Shown here: positions 27,395 through 35,751 of the stretch, in pieces
How the letters are laid out: every line of letters begins with the position of its first letter
Position numbering within the stretch: position 1 is the stretch's first letter
Assembly (NCBI RefSeq): GCF_046557615.1
Contig: NZ_JBKIII010000002.1
Coordinates: 124,001 to 188,000 of the forward strand
DNA length: 64,000 nt
From: Haloferax sp046557615
GTDB taxonomy: Archaea; Halobacteriota; Halobacteria; Halobacteriales; Haloferacaceae
Reading direction: 5' to 3'
Notes under the pieces: model-generated
The model's input: the letters and a program-made list of their open reading frames with translations, nothing else
What the model was told of the DNA's origin: nothing
Database searches by the model: none
Made by a program: the position numbers and the translations under genes

Positions 27395-28072
27395 ATGGAC
27401 GACGCCGTTCGAGCCCGTGAGGCCGCCAAAAAGGCGCTCTCGGACATTGAGCCCGAAGCACTCTTGGCGGCGTTAAACGAGCGTCTCGACACCGCCTCTG
27501 TTACTCCGGCGGTACTCACGTTCGTGAGCGCGCGGGCTGTTGACCCGAACGTCGATTTGCGTGGGCTTTCGGAGCGTGCCGCTGGCGTGCAACTCATCTA
27601 CGAAGGGCTCCGCCTCACGCGGAGCCTCGCCAACGACGAACCGTGGGCCCACCTCGACGCCGTTTCGGACGACACTGCCGCCGATTTGGATATCCTCGCC
27701 GCCGACGTACTCGTTTCGCGTGGCTTCTACCTCCTCGCTCGTACCGAGGCCGCCGACCACGCCGTCGAGACGGTTCGCGCGTTCGGACGCGACCAAACTC
27801 GCGCGCAGTCGGCTTCCAACCCCGAGCGCCACACGCTCGACCGACACCTCGAAGTGAACATCTGCACACTGGCTGTCATCGCCGGAACGACTGCCGTTGG
27901 GTCGGCACCGCCGTCGGCACTCCTCGACTACGCTGCGACTCTCGTCAGCGGGCAAGACGAGGAACTGCTTCCCGAAGCGGCGTCGATTTCTGATTCGACT
28001 GTCGAGCGTATCGCAACGCTCTATCAGGGCGACGCTGCCGACGACCGAGTGACCTCTACTGCGGACCGGTAA
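27395..28072 (+). CDS. conserved-looking haloarchaeal helical protein, unknown function
   Basis: A 225-residue, mainly alpha-helical acidic protein, MDDAVRAREAAKKALSDIEP, with LQLIYEGLRLTRSLAND-like helices, DLDILAADVLVSRGFYLLA and a hydrophobic helix near residue 165. The pattern of Asp-rich helices loosely recalls polyprenyl-synthase-like folds, but the DDxxD motif is absent. A much longer ORF in the same frame runs antisense through the preceding hydratase gene; the ATG at 27395 is the credible start. Confidence 0.75.
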   Translation: MDDAVRAREAAKKALSDIEPEALLAALNERLDTASVTPAVLTFVSARAVDPNVDLRGLSERAAGVQLIYEGLRLTRSLANDEPWAHLDAVSDDTAADLDILAADVLVSRGFYLLARTEAADHAVETVRAFGRDQTRAQSASNPERHTLDRHLEVNICTLAVIAGTTAVGSAPPSALLDYAATLVSGQDEELLPEAASISDSTVERIATLYQGDAADDRVTSTADR

Positions 28073-28150
28073 TCGACATACGCTACCATGGTTCCGGGTC
28101 GGTTCGAATCGAAACCCCTAAAGAGGAACCCGGACAACGAATGATTGCCT

Positions 28151-28222
28151 GCCTGGGTAGCTTAGCGGTAAAGCGCGTCCTTGGTAAGGACGAGAGCCCG
28201 GGTTCAAATCCCGGCCTAGGCT
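28151..28222 (+). tRNA. tRNA-Thr, anticodon GGT
   Basis: A 72-base cloverleaf: acceptor GCCTGGG with CCTAGGC (one G-T pair), D arm GCTT-AGCGGTA-AAGC, anticodon arm CGTCC-TTGGTAA-GGACG with anticodon GGT, T arm CCGGG-TTCAAAT-CCCGG, discriminator T. Its 3' half is the left attachment site of the integrated element, so the gene stayed intact after integration. Confidence 0.95.
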
Positions 28223-28223
28223 T
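28189..28223 (+). repeat. left attachment site (attL core)
   Basis: 35 bases from the anticodon stem to one base past the tRNA-Thr 3' end (GACGAGAGCC to CCTAGGCTT), identical to 35801-35835. The next base differs (G here, C at the right end). Confidence 0.92.
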
Positions 28224-28669
28224 GTTCCTGCGGAACAAATTGTAATTCGTAGACAGTGGTCCTCTAGCATAAGTTTTCCGCCGATTAGCTTCGAGAAGGA
28301 CACCCGTTATCCGGCCTGTTTTGCCGGTGGATTGGCCTGTGAAAGGACACCCGCGAGCGCAACCACCCTATGCCGTGGACGGTTTTCTGAAAATGACGGT
28401 GAAACGCGGGAACGCGCACGTATTCTTATTCCAGAGAGAGGTGAGTCGGCACCCCTCCGCTGTCTGCCAATCGGCCTAGGCCGACCACCAATTCAACACC
28501 GGCTGATTACACACTCTGGGGAAATCGACGTGAAAGGTCTCTCCGTGCAGTAGAGCTATTGATGGCGGAAATCGTGAAACGTCAACCCCTTATATAGTCA
28601 TCCAACCCGTGTCTATTCTTGTGATGTTCAAGAGAACTGAAATGACCGACGTATCGTGCGGAGGCACCC
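28224..28669. other. element left-end non-coding region
   Basis: 446 bases without a convincing large gene. It holds an 11-bp direct repeat AAGGACACCCG (28296-28306 and 28343-28353), a 14-bp palindrome TCGGCCTAGGCCGA (28471-28484) that repeats the end of the attachment core, and a promoter. A leaderless 17-codon ORF (28624-28677, MFKRTEMTD...) overlaps the next gene by eight bases. Confidence 0.55.
28590..28596 (+). promoter_or_regulatory. TATA box of the left element operon
   Basis: TTATATA, about 31 bases before the ATG of a 17-codon leader ORF at 28624 and 80 bases before the first clear gene. GGAGG-like bases (CGGAGG, 28660-28664) precede the ATG at 28670 and could serve as ribosome binding site. 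Confidence 0.5.
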
Positions 28670-28870
28670 ATGAGTGATGTCATTGAAGCGGTCGAAGGAG
28701 CTATCGCGTTCATCATTGGCGGGTTCATGCTTCTTCTGATTGGCTCGGCAATCGAGTCTAGCTCAATCCTCTACAACCTCAGTAGCTATGGTCTCTTCAT
28801 GATACTGCTTGGCATTGTCCTCGCGGTCGGAGTGGTAGCAACGCTCTTCGGTGGACTCTTCGGGAGATAA
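28670..28870 (+). CDS. 66-residue two-helix membrane protein of the element
   Basis: MSDVIEAVEGAIAFIIGGFM opens a protein with two hydrophobic helices (IAFIIGGFMLLLIGSAIE and LFMILLGIVLAVGVVATLFGG). It is two bases before the next gene, so the two are cotranscribed. Small proteins of this type are frequent in haloarchaeal plasmids and viruses. No function assigned. Confidence 0.68.
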   Translation: MSDVIEAVEGAIAFIIGGFMLLLIGSAIESSSILYNLSSYGLFMILLGIVLAVGVVATLFGGLFGR

Positions 28871-28872
28871 CG

Positions 28873-29448
28873 ATGGGAATCAAAGATTACCTGAGTGAGA
28901 AAAAAGAGAACCGAATTATTGACGAGAAGATACTCAATGTCATCCGAGAGAGCAAAGCTGGCTTCGTTGGCACGACCGAGGTTAGTGACGACGAGCGGAT
29001 TGACCTGAAAGAGGACGCTGTACGTAACCGATTGGAGAATCTCGAAGACGAAGGTCGTATTCATCAAAAGCGAATCGGGCATCCAGAACGTGGGAACCTC
29101 GCTTGGTATCTGGCCGAAGATGAACGTAAGCGTCCTGTCTCCGCAGAGCGTTATTGGTTCGCTCGGGTATGTGAAGAGGGACGAACCGTTTCAGAGAATG
29201 TGTTGCGTGTTGGTGGTATTGCCGCTTTAGCCGGGATGATGATGATTACGCTTTCCATCAGCGCGGATGTGTACGGGCTTCAATTCGCTCTGCTTCAGCC
29301 ATCGCTAGCCGGGAAAGTCGGATTTGGATTAGCAATAGCCGGATTTGCGAACGTAGCGGTTGGAGGTGGACTCAAGGTTGGGCTAAGTCTCACTGAAACG
29401 GCTGTTACTCGTAAATCGTCTCAGATGAAGTCGATTCTGGGGCTCTGA
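28873..29448 (+). CDS. winged-helix membrane protein of the element
   Basis: A 191-residue protein. Residues 1-80 look like a winged helix: ILNVIRESKAGFVGTTEVSD, then AVRNRLENLEDEGRIHQKRI and a beta hairpin GNLAWYLAED. Residues 110-190 contain two hydrophobic segments (RVGGIAALAGMMMITLSI and LAGKVGFGLAIAGFANVAVGG). A DNA-binding-type domain tied to the membrane could be a sensor or a segregation factor; this is inference. It follows the 66-residue gene by two bases. Confidence 0.68.
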   Translation: MGIKDYLSEKKENRIIDEKILNVIRESKAGFVGTTEVSDDERIDLKEDAVRNRLENLEDEGRIHQKRIGHPERGNLAWYLAEDERKRPVSAERYWFARVCEEGRTVSENVLRVGGIAALAGMMMITLSISADVYGLQFALLQPSLAGKVGFGLAIAGFANVAVGGGLKVGLSLTETAVTRKSSQMKSILGL

Positions 29449-29781
29449 TAAGCCCCCTTGTTCAACGCTATCGAATGGTATGAGAAGAGCCATTAGTGCT
29501 AGCACTCGTGGGAATGTCAGCGAGACTGGGTAACAAAGGTTTAAAAATCTCCAGCCACAATATCTAAGGGAAGAAAGAACGTCTTCTGCGGCCTCAGTTC
29601 TGAACCCAAACCGTCACAGACGGCTGTCTATCGGTCGTATCTCTGCGATATCCACAATCTGCGCAGCAGTCGCGTCTGACAGACGTCTTCGCTCACAGCT
29701 CATTACAAATTGAGCTACTGCTTTGTCGAGCGCCAGGATTGGGGCTGAAAAGCCACTTCTGATTCCCCTCGCTTACTAACC
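29449..29781. other. intergenic region before the replication-type gene
   Basis: 333 bases with no convincing ORF. A TATA-like TTTAAAAATC occurs at 29540-29549, and short inverted repeats such as AGACGGCTGTCT lie near 29618. It may hold the promoter and control sites of the helicase-like gene. Confidence 0.35.
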
Positions 29782-31605
29782 ATGCTAGCAACAGACACTA
29801 GTGATAGTTCCATCTCAGTTGATACCGCTCGAATCCGTCTCAAGCACGCCATTAAAAGTGCCTGGGAACGAGACGAGCCCAGCCTGATTGAGGCTCTTCC
29901 TTCCACAGGGAAGAGTTACGGTGTGATTCAGGAAACTGCTGAATCTGATAGGACTCTCACGTATCTGACTTCACGTGTAGAACTTTTCGACCAGGTCCAA
30001 GACTGGTGTGATGAGGCAGGGCTGTCCTCTCGGAAGCTCCCGTCGTTCCACAGTGACTGTGAAACTGCAAAAGGCGAACACGGGACCGAGTGGGAACAAA
30101 AAGTCCGGAATCAGTACCACTCCTTTGGACTGCTGCCCAAGGAGATACACAGAGAGGCAGAGTGCCTCTTCGGGGAACAACTCCCTTGTACGCGGGAAGG
30201 TAACTGCGGCTATCTCGCAAACCAAGATTACGACCCAGAAGAGTACGATGTGCTGGTCGGGCACTACGTTCACGCCCATGTTCCAAAAAACGTGGACGGC
30301 AGACACGTTGTGTTCGACGAGTTCCCAGAAGGGGCCTTCCGCTCAGAATATGACGCTGGAACGTGGAAAGAAGCCATCAGTTCGCTTCTCAACCAGCATG
30401 ACGATATTCGATTCTCTTACCCCAAAGAGCTGAGAGCGGTTCAGCAGGGCTCTTCAGACGAAAGAGATGTTCTTCAGTGGCTAGAACCGCTTTACGGAAT
30501 TGTTGGTCGAGACGCACGCGGTGCAATTAATAGTCCGGCAGGTGGCGCACACCCACGCGCACCCGCAATGGCCAACGCACTTCTTGCCGCAGAAGATGTC
30601 GGGAACCACTGGATGCACGCCCAGCTTCTTGACGGTCGGCCAGCGGTCATTGACCCGAGTAATGAGGAACTCACCGTTCTGGACAGACCAGACCTTGATG
30701 AGGCACAAGGTGTTCTTGCACTTGACGGAACGCCAACGGTAGAAAAGTGGGAACTGCTGCTTGGCAATGACCTCCATCACCAGTCCCTCATGTCTGGCTC
30801 TGAGAAAGCAAATTTCCTGAGGAACGAGTTGGGAATACAGGTCGTTCAGACCACCACGGCTGCTAATCACTACTCCGGACGGAGCGGAATCTCTCTAACG
30901 GAGGAGTTAGACATGGTGCTGTTTGAAGCCGTTAGTAACCGTGAGGAGGTGCAGCCAGTATTAATTTCGACAAATTCTGCTTTGGAGGCGTATCAGGAGG
31001 AAGGCGTTGCAGAATATGTCAGCGACTGTGCAAACTACGGTGGCATCAAAGGCAGCAATGAGTTCAGTGCAACCCGAGTGGGCATTGTCGCCGGGAGTCC
31101 TCACTACGGAGACCCCTACATCAAGAAGTGGGCAGCCCTTGCCAAGGAGTCTGCATCTCGAAAAAAGGATACAGATGGGGTGGAACAAGACTTTGGGCCC
31201 TTCGGAAACCAGATTCTCCAAGGGATGAGAGAATCAGAGGTCTTGCAGGCATTATTGCGATTTGGCAGAGATGGACGTGGAGCTACTGTCTACGTCCATA
31301 CGGGAGCAATCCCTGATTGGGTAGAGCTTGAGGAGCCTGTACCTGATGTCCGTCAATGGTCGGACGGAATGCTCGAAGTGATTGACGCCATTAAGGCTCT
31401 TCCAATCCCCGAATGGAGAACAAAAGAGCTTGCAGAGGAGGTCTCTATCTCAACGAGGCAGGTAAGAACACACCTCAACTCACTCGAAGAGTTGGGATAT
31501 GTGGGACACAGAACCGTTGGGCGAGGAAAGACATGGTTTGCTAAAAACATTGACCAGTCTGGGCGAGGCCATGTACACTTCAAAACGTCCAACGACTCTG
31601 GGTGA
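29782..31605 (+). CDS. helicase-like replication protein with C-terminal winged helix
   Basis: A 607-residue protein. The Walker A-like motif is ALPSTGKSYG (residues 35-45) and the Walker B-like motif HVVFDEFPEGAF (near 175), as in superfamily 2 helicases. VLALDGTPT (near 315) and LLRFGRDGRGATVYVH (near 495) match later helicase motifs. The last 80 residues form a winged helix, WRTKELAEEVSISTRQVRTH. A CxnCxnC cluster near 120-145 may bind zinc. It is the only replication-type gene of the element, so a role in its DNA replication is likely, but this is inferred. Confidence 0.72.
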   Translation: MLATDTSDSSISVDTARIRLKHAIKSAWERDEPSLIEALPSTGKSYGVIQETAESDRTLTYLTSRVELFDQVQDWCDEAGLSSRKLPSFHSDCETAKGEHGTEWEQKVRNQYHSFGLLPKEIHREAECLFGEQLPCTREGNCGYLANQDYDPEEYDVLVGHYVHAHVPKNVDGRHVVFDEFPEGAFRSEYDAGTWKEAISSLLNQHDDIRFSYPKELRAVQQGSSDERDVLQWLEPLYGIVGRDARGAINSPAGGAHPRAPAMANALLAAEDVGNHWMHAQLLDGRPAVIDPSNEELTVLDRPDLDEAQGVLALDGTPTVEKWELLLGNDLHHQSLMSGSEKANFLRNELGIQVVQTTTAANHYSGRSGISLTEELDMVLFEAVSNREEVQPVLISTNSALEAYQEEGVAEYVSDCANYGGIKGSNEFSATRVGIVAGSPHYGDPYIKKWAALAKESASRKKDTDGVEQDFGPFGNQILQGMRESEVLQALLRFGRDGRGATVYVHTGAIPDWVELEEPVPDVRQWSDGMLEVIDAIKALPIPEWRTKELAEEVSISTRQVRTHLNSLEELGYVGHRTVGRGKTWFAKNIDQSGRGHVHFKTSNDSG

Positions 31606-32123
31606 ACACTGATTCGTCAGGCTAACCAGAAATCATCCCCGTTTGAAATCCCCAAGCAGAGTAGGCCATTATTCATTCAAGTTATCCTACATGGGTCTGG
31701 TCCTTCCGTTGCACCAGAATACTCATCGGCCGTCTTCTTGGTCTCTTAAACAGCAAAGTTCCGGAAGTGAGCCATATTATAACTCTATATGGTAGACTTC
31801 CGCAAAACGGCTTCTCAAAAGCGGGAAGGGGAGGTGGATTTACTGAACAAGTCTCAACCAAGTAGATGGGGTGACCCCCGAACCTAATCGAGAGTCCGGG
31901 TTATCGCGTTTAAGCAGCCTATTGGTTCAACCAGTCTTCTAGTGAGGCCCATGCGCGCGAAGAGAATTTAGAGAATTTTCCGCGGCAGGTTACGTTGTGA
32001 CTGCGGTCGCCTTCTTCGTCGTGTTCTAACCGCCCCCGGAGGAACATACTACCGTGATTCACAGACAACAGTCCTTTACGAGTCGAAGTACGGCCCAATG
32101 AGGAGTAATCGTGGTCTCCGATA
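31606..32123. other. element intergenic region with a long palindrome
   Basis: 518 bases between the convergent helicase-like and Schlafen-type genes. It contains the palindrome at 31762-31802. A minus-strand ORF (31919-32209) overlaps the Schlafen-type gene and has poor coding character; I do not call it a gene. Confidence 0.4.
31762..31802. repeat. 41-bp interrupted palindrome
   Basis: CGGAAGT-gag-CCATAT, then nine A/T-rich bases, then ATATGG-tag-ACTTCCG. Each arm has 13 paired bases broken by three unpaired ones. It lies in a gap between convergent genes, so it is not an obvious promoter operator. Candidate replication origin, recombination site or regulator target. Confidence 0.7.
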
Positions 32124-33032
32124 CTAGTCTTCGAGTGCTTCCAAGCCAGCCTGCTCAGTGAGGTTCTCAAGTAGAGTGTGAAGTCTTCGGGCTTCCCTCG
32201 CCAACTCACGCTGTTGGCTCCGGTTGAATCTATCCCGCTCTACGCGGAGCGAGGGGTCTGCCTTGCCATTGATAACTCGACCATAGTGCCGTTCTCGGGA
32301 GTCTATATCTCGAAGTTTGCTGAAGATACCAAGGATAATCCCCTGTAGGTTCTCGTCAGCGTATAGGTGAGTATTCTCGCGGAGTACCTCCCGCAGCGAC
32401 TCGACGTTAATAATGTGGAACTCGGGAACGGATTCCGTTATTGACCTGCCCCTAAACGAGGATTCATACACATCGTGGAAACGACCAATCTCCATTTCAA
32501 GCTGCCTGACTGCTTGTTGCCGTCTATCGGCCTCAACGAATAGCGACTCGATTTGTTCACGGCTCATCGGCTGCTTTTGGTCGTTGATACGAGCGTAGTA
32601 AGCAGAATCAGAAGTCGCAACCGGCTTTCTGGTTGCTTCGTAAACACGTACTGCTAATACCACCATGTCAACGTTTTCGCTCGGGACGCGCAGTGGTGGT
32701 GAAACATCCGTCTTGACCAGCGGAGTAGTGTTCTGTATGAGCTGCGAGACAGTCCTCGAAATTTCATGTTCGGGTGGGTCAAACGGAGCGGGTTTGCCAT
32801 CATCGTCCATCCCGAAAACAATGATGCCACCACTCGCATTAGCAAAGGCCGTGAATTCTCGCTCAATGTTCTTCTTCCACTCGCTTTTCGATTTCTCTTG
32901 GTTCGTATCTGCGTATCGTAGATGTTGCTTGTATTCGAGATACAGGTTTTCGGACTGACCAGAGTCCGATAACGATTGAAGCGTGTCCCACGTCCAGTCA
33001 GAGACTTCAGAGGGGAACGGTTGGCTCTCCAT
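32124..33032 (-). CDS. Schlafen/AlbA_2-type ATP-binding domain protein
   Basis: A 302-residue protein. Its N-terminal 150 residues show the AlbA_2/Schlafen pattern: SENLYLEYKQHL (the E-x-K/L-E-x-K start), REFTAFANASGGIIVFGMDD with the conserved FxNxxGGxIxxG core, then VRVYEATRKPVATSDSAYY and the YYARIND strand. The C-terminal half is helical and unlike any family I recognise. Such domains occur in transcription regulators, RNA-binding proteins and phage-defence proteins. It is transcribed opposite to its neighbours inside the element. Confidence 0.82.
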   Translation of the reverse strand: MESQPFPSEVSDWTWDTLQSLSDSGQSENLYLEYKQHLRYADTNQEKSKSEWKKNIEREFTAFANASGGIIVFGMDDDGKPAPFDPPEHEISRTVSQLIQNTTPLVKTDVSPPLRVPSENVDMVVLAVRVYEATRKPVATSDSAYYARINDQKQPMSREQIESLFVEADRRQQAVRQLEMEIGRFHDVYESSFRGRSITESVPEFHIINVESLREVLRENTHLYADENLQGIILGIFSKLRDIDSRERHYGRVINGKADPSLRVERDRFNRSQQRELAREARRLHTLLENLTEQAGLEALED

Positions 33033-33328
33033 CGTCTATCCCCATCGCAACCAACTCACAAAACCCCAACGCGTCCTGCGTTCCCTGTGGATGGTTCTCT
33101 ACGGCGTTCAGTGACCTCTCCGTTCCCGCATCATTTCAACCCTCCTTACGAGACCGCAGTCCTTTCCATACGAAGGATTGCGGTCAGTGAAGGGCTAAGC
33201 ACGACTCAGTATTGATAGACAAGATTCTATCTGTGGCGAGTGTAGCCTACCTCCTATCGTCTGGTAACCTGTTTGGAATGTATGTGGGCTGGACAAGTTT
33301 GATATGCCATTAGATTTTCTGTGAGGGT

Positions 33329-33553
33329 ATGTCTAAAGAGCGAGCAAAATCTCGAATCGAAGCCGAATTCTCCGATAAACGTGAAAACCCTGACGCCAGT
33401 GGTAACAAGAGCGTAGATGTGTATATACCGAGTTCAGGCTTGGATATTGACGACGTTCTAGAAATTGACTATGTAGACGACGTACTCGATGAAGGCGATG
33501 AGTTCCGAGTCTATGTTTCAGCGGACTCTGGCATCTACTTCACTTCAACCTAA
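33329..33553 (+). CDS. 74-residue acidic protein of the element
   Basis: MSKERAKSRIEAEFSDKREN, then a beta-rich part VDVYIPSSGLDIDDVLEIDY and DEFRVYVSADSGIYF. No family recognised. It begins a plus-strand group of three genes (33329-34609). A/T-rich codons match the element, not the host. Confidence 0.6.
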   Translation: MSKERAKSRIEAEFSDKRENPDASGNKSVDVYIPSSGLDIDDVLEIDYVDDVLDEGDEFRVYVSADSGIYFTST

Positions 33554-33720
33554 GTCTGTACGGGATTCTGTTAGCACTTCTACGCAATTTATTCACCATG
33601 TCCAACAAGAGATAGAACGATTAGATGTCAAAGTGTGCTTGACGAAGGACTGCATTCAATCACGATATTTAGACTTTCTTCACCAGCATATTTTTCTTAT
33701 TGGCGTTATATCATATGATT

Positions 33721-33963
33721 ATGAGTGATGAATCATCATCGAACTCTTCATCAGAATCTAATTCCAGCAATGATTCTTCAGCCTCTGAGGGTGACTCTCT
33801 AAGTGAGAGAAGGGAATTTAGCCGTGTCAAGAAAAGTGGGTCAAACGATGGAGATGGCCCAGCACGTCAAGAGGTAACTGGTCATATCCCTCATGACATG
33901 CAAGGGAGTGGAGGTGGAGACAGTGGTAGTGGTTCCTCTGACAGCGGTTCGTCAGACGAATAG
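33721..33963 (+). CDS. serine-rich low-complexity protein
   Basis: An 80-residue, almost entirely disordered protein: MSDESSSNSSSESNSSNDSS, a short basic-acidic centre (RREFSRVKKSG, EVTGHIPHDM) and a Gly/Ser/Asp tail. Start ambiguous (ATGs at 33715 and 33721). The gene ends 19 bases before the membrane-protein gene. No function assigned. Confidence 0.6.
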   Translation: MSDESSSNSSSESNSSNDSSASEGDSLSERREFSRVKKSGSNDGDGPARQEVTGHIPHDMQGSGGGDSGSGSSDSGSSDE

Positions 33964-33982
33964 ATTCGACATCTAGAATACT

Positions 33983-34609
33983 TTGGCCCCATCTCTCTCT
34001 CCCCAATATATTCTGCTGGCGCTATTGTTAGTTGCACCCGGTTTTATCTCTACTCTCATTGCGATTAACCTAGGAGTTGTAGAACGAAAGATATCTGAAA
34101 CGAGGCTATTGGGTGTCAGCCTTGTCTCTAGTCTAATTATCGACACTGTATTCATAGAACTATATCAGCGAACAGGAGGAAGTGTAACCAGTCTTTCCGG
34201 TACACAAACAATATTTTTCACACCACAGTTCCGTGGTGACTTGGTCCTTGGATTACTCGCAGGCTCTGTGGTACTTGGTCTCCTCTATGCGATTGCTCTA
34301 ACATACGATATTCCGAAAAGAATCCGGCGTGGGATTTGGTCACGAAACCACTATTCACGACATCATAGACAGCCTTGGGAAGGGGCACTTGAGAATGCTC
34401 ACGAAGTTAACGTAATCACGTCGGACAGAGAGCTAGTAAACGGAATCTTGAGCGAATACAGCCGTGTTGAGAAAGAACGTCAATTAGTTCTCCAAGACCC
34501 ATCTTGGTTAGACCGTCAAAGCGGGAACTTAGTCAAATCGGGTGAAAAAAGCGTAGTGCTGTTAGAAGATGATATTCAACGCCTCACGATTATCACAAAA
34601 AAGGATTGA
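33983..34609 (+). CDS. membrane protein with cytosolic tail, DUF6338-like
   Basis: About 208 residues. Helices: YILLALLLVAPGFISTLIAI, a second near residue 45-60 and a third LVLGLLAGSVVLGLLYAIAL. A 110-residue hydrophilic tail follows with RHHRQPWEGALENAHEVNVI and strands near the end (KSVVLLEDDIQRLTII). There is no ATG; the first usable codon is TTG at 33983. The layout (P-G-F in the first helix, Trp in the tail) recalls the DUF6338 family, which I cannot verify. Confidence 0.62.
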   Translation: MAPSLSPQYILLALLLVAPGFISTLIAINLGVVERKISETRLLGVSLVSSLIIDTVFIELYQRTGGSVTSLSGTQTIFFTPQFRGDLVLGLLAGSVVLGLLYAIALTYDIPKRIRRGIWSRNHYSRHHRQPWEGALENAHEVNVITSDRELVNGILSEYSRVEKERQLVLQDPSWLDRQSGNLVKSGEKSVVLLEDDIQRLTIITKKD

Positions 34610-34620
34610 CGGTCAGATAG

Positions 34621-35628
34621 CTATATGTCCTTAATATATCCTTGTCTCCGCTTGGCCTTCTCTGCACTCGTCCCCTTATCGTAGTGTTTGTCCAGCACCT
34701 TCCCGCTCATATTCACCCGCTCTCCAGTCACGTCCTTCGGCTGCCCTGCGTTCCGAGCGGCAGTCACATACCCCCGACGGAGTGCATGAGGACTCACCGA
34801 ACCCGGACACTTACACGAGGCATTCCAAGACATAGCCTCACAGTCCTCGGGATTCCGGTCAAACGGACACTCCCCACCGTTGTAGTAGCAGGGCCGAGTC
34901 GCAGTGTAGACGTACCGCTGGATGGTCGTTCCCACAACTCTTCCACTCTCAGAGGCGAGAAGCGGCGCTCTCCCGTGTTCGTCCGCTACGTCAGGCCGAG
35001 TCTGTGTGATGTAATCGGAGACAACCTCAGCCGTCTCAGGCGTGATGAGGACATCTCTCTCGCTCTTCTCTTTGTTCTTCAGTGGGGTTCCCGCTCTTGC
35101 TCGATGCCTGAGTTCCAACGCGGGCCTTCCTTCGTCGAAATCCCCGAGGTCCAAAGCCCGAAGACCACTCATCCGCATCCCGGTCTTCCACAAGAGGAGG
35201 AGTGTGACGTGGCGCTTGCTCGCGTACTCGTACTTCCCGAGGAAGTCCAGTATCTCAGTGGCTTCGTCCCGGGTCAGCAGGTCGTCACAAATCTCGTCTT
35301 GCTCACTGACCGAGGGTATCCGAACCATGTCCCCCATTCCGCGTGGGACTGCCGCGATATGCTCACAGAACTCGATGAACTGCTTTATCGTCATCATGTC
35401 CTGCCGGGCGGTGATGACCTTGACCTTGGATAGACGGTGTTCTTTGTACCGCTGGATGAGTTCGCTGTCGAGGTCGTTCAGGTTCGTCACCCGCTGGTCG
35501 TCTAACCAATCACAGAACTGACGCAGGCAGGTCCGGTAGTTCTTGAGGGTCTTCTCGGTGACTCCGGGGTTCTTGTCTTTCAGAAACCGGTTCTTCGCTT
35601 CGTGGGGCGGTGTCGTTTTCAGGCTCAT
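34621..35628 (-). CDS. int: tyrosine recombinase/integrase
   Basis: A 335-residue site-specific recombinase. The N-terminal SAM-like domain (VTEKTLKNYRTCLRQFCDWL) is followed by a catalytic domain: Arg in KTGMRMSGLRALDLGD, Lys in the NKEKSERDVLITP hairpin, H-x-x-R in SPHALRRGY and the nucleophile Tyr in LDKHYDKGT. A cysteine-rich insert (CYYNGGECPFDR ... CKCPG, near residue 245-275) precedes the HxxR motif, as in other haloarchaeal integrases. It sits next to the right attachment site and presumably integrates and excises the element. Confidence 0.92.
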   Translation of the reverse strand: MSLKTTPPHEAKNRFLKDKNPGVTEKTLKNYRTCLRQFCDWLDDQRVTNLNDLDSELIQRYKEHRLSKVKVITARQDMMTIKQFIEFCEHIAAVPRGMGDMVRIPSVSEQDEICDDLLTRDEATEILDFLGKYEYASKRHVTLLLLWKTGMRMSGLRALDLGDFDEGRPALELRHRARAGTPLKNKEKSERDVLITPETAEVVSDYITQTRPDVADEHGRAPLLASESGRVVGTTIQRYVYTATRPCYYNGGECPFDRNPEDCEAMSWNASCKCPGSVSPHALRRGYVTAARNAGQPKDVTGERVNMSGKVLDKHYDKGTSAEKAKRRQGYIKDI

Positions 35629-35751
35629 GTTGTTTCCGTCAATTCGTCCACGAAGGAACCAGCCACAGCCACACTCGTCCTGAATCGAGCCGATTCAGAG
35701 CGAACCCAAAGCCGAACAGGCCGATTTCTGGGTGGCCCAGATTCAAAGCGT

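Noticed and set aside
28332..28553. 73-residue ORF at the element left end
   Set aside because: Composition is not coding-like and it overlaps repeats and the promoter region.
31919..32209. 96-residue minus-strand ORF in the element
   Set aside because: It overlaps the Schlafen-type gene in another frame and lacks coding character.
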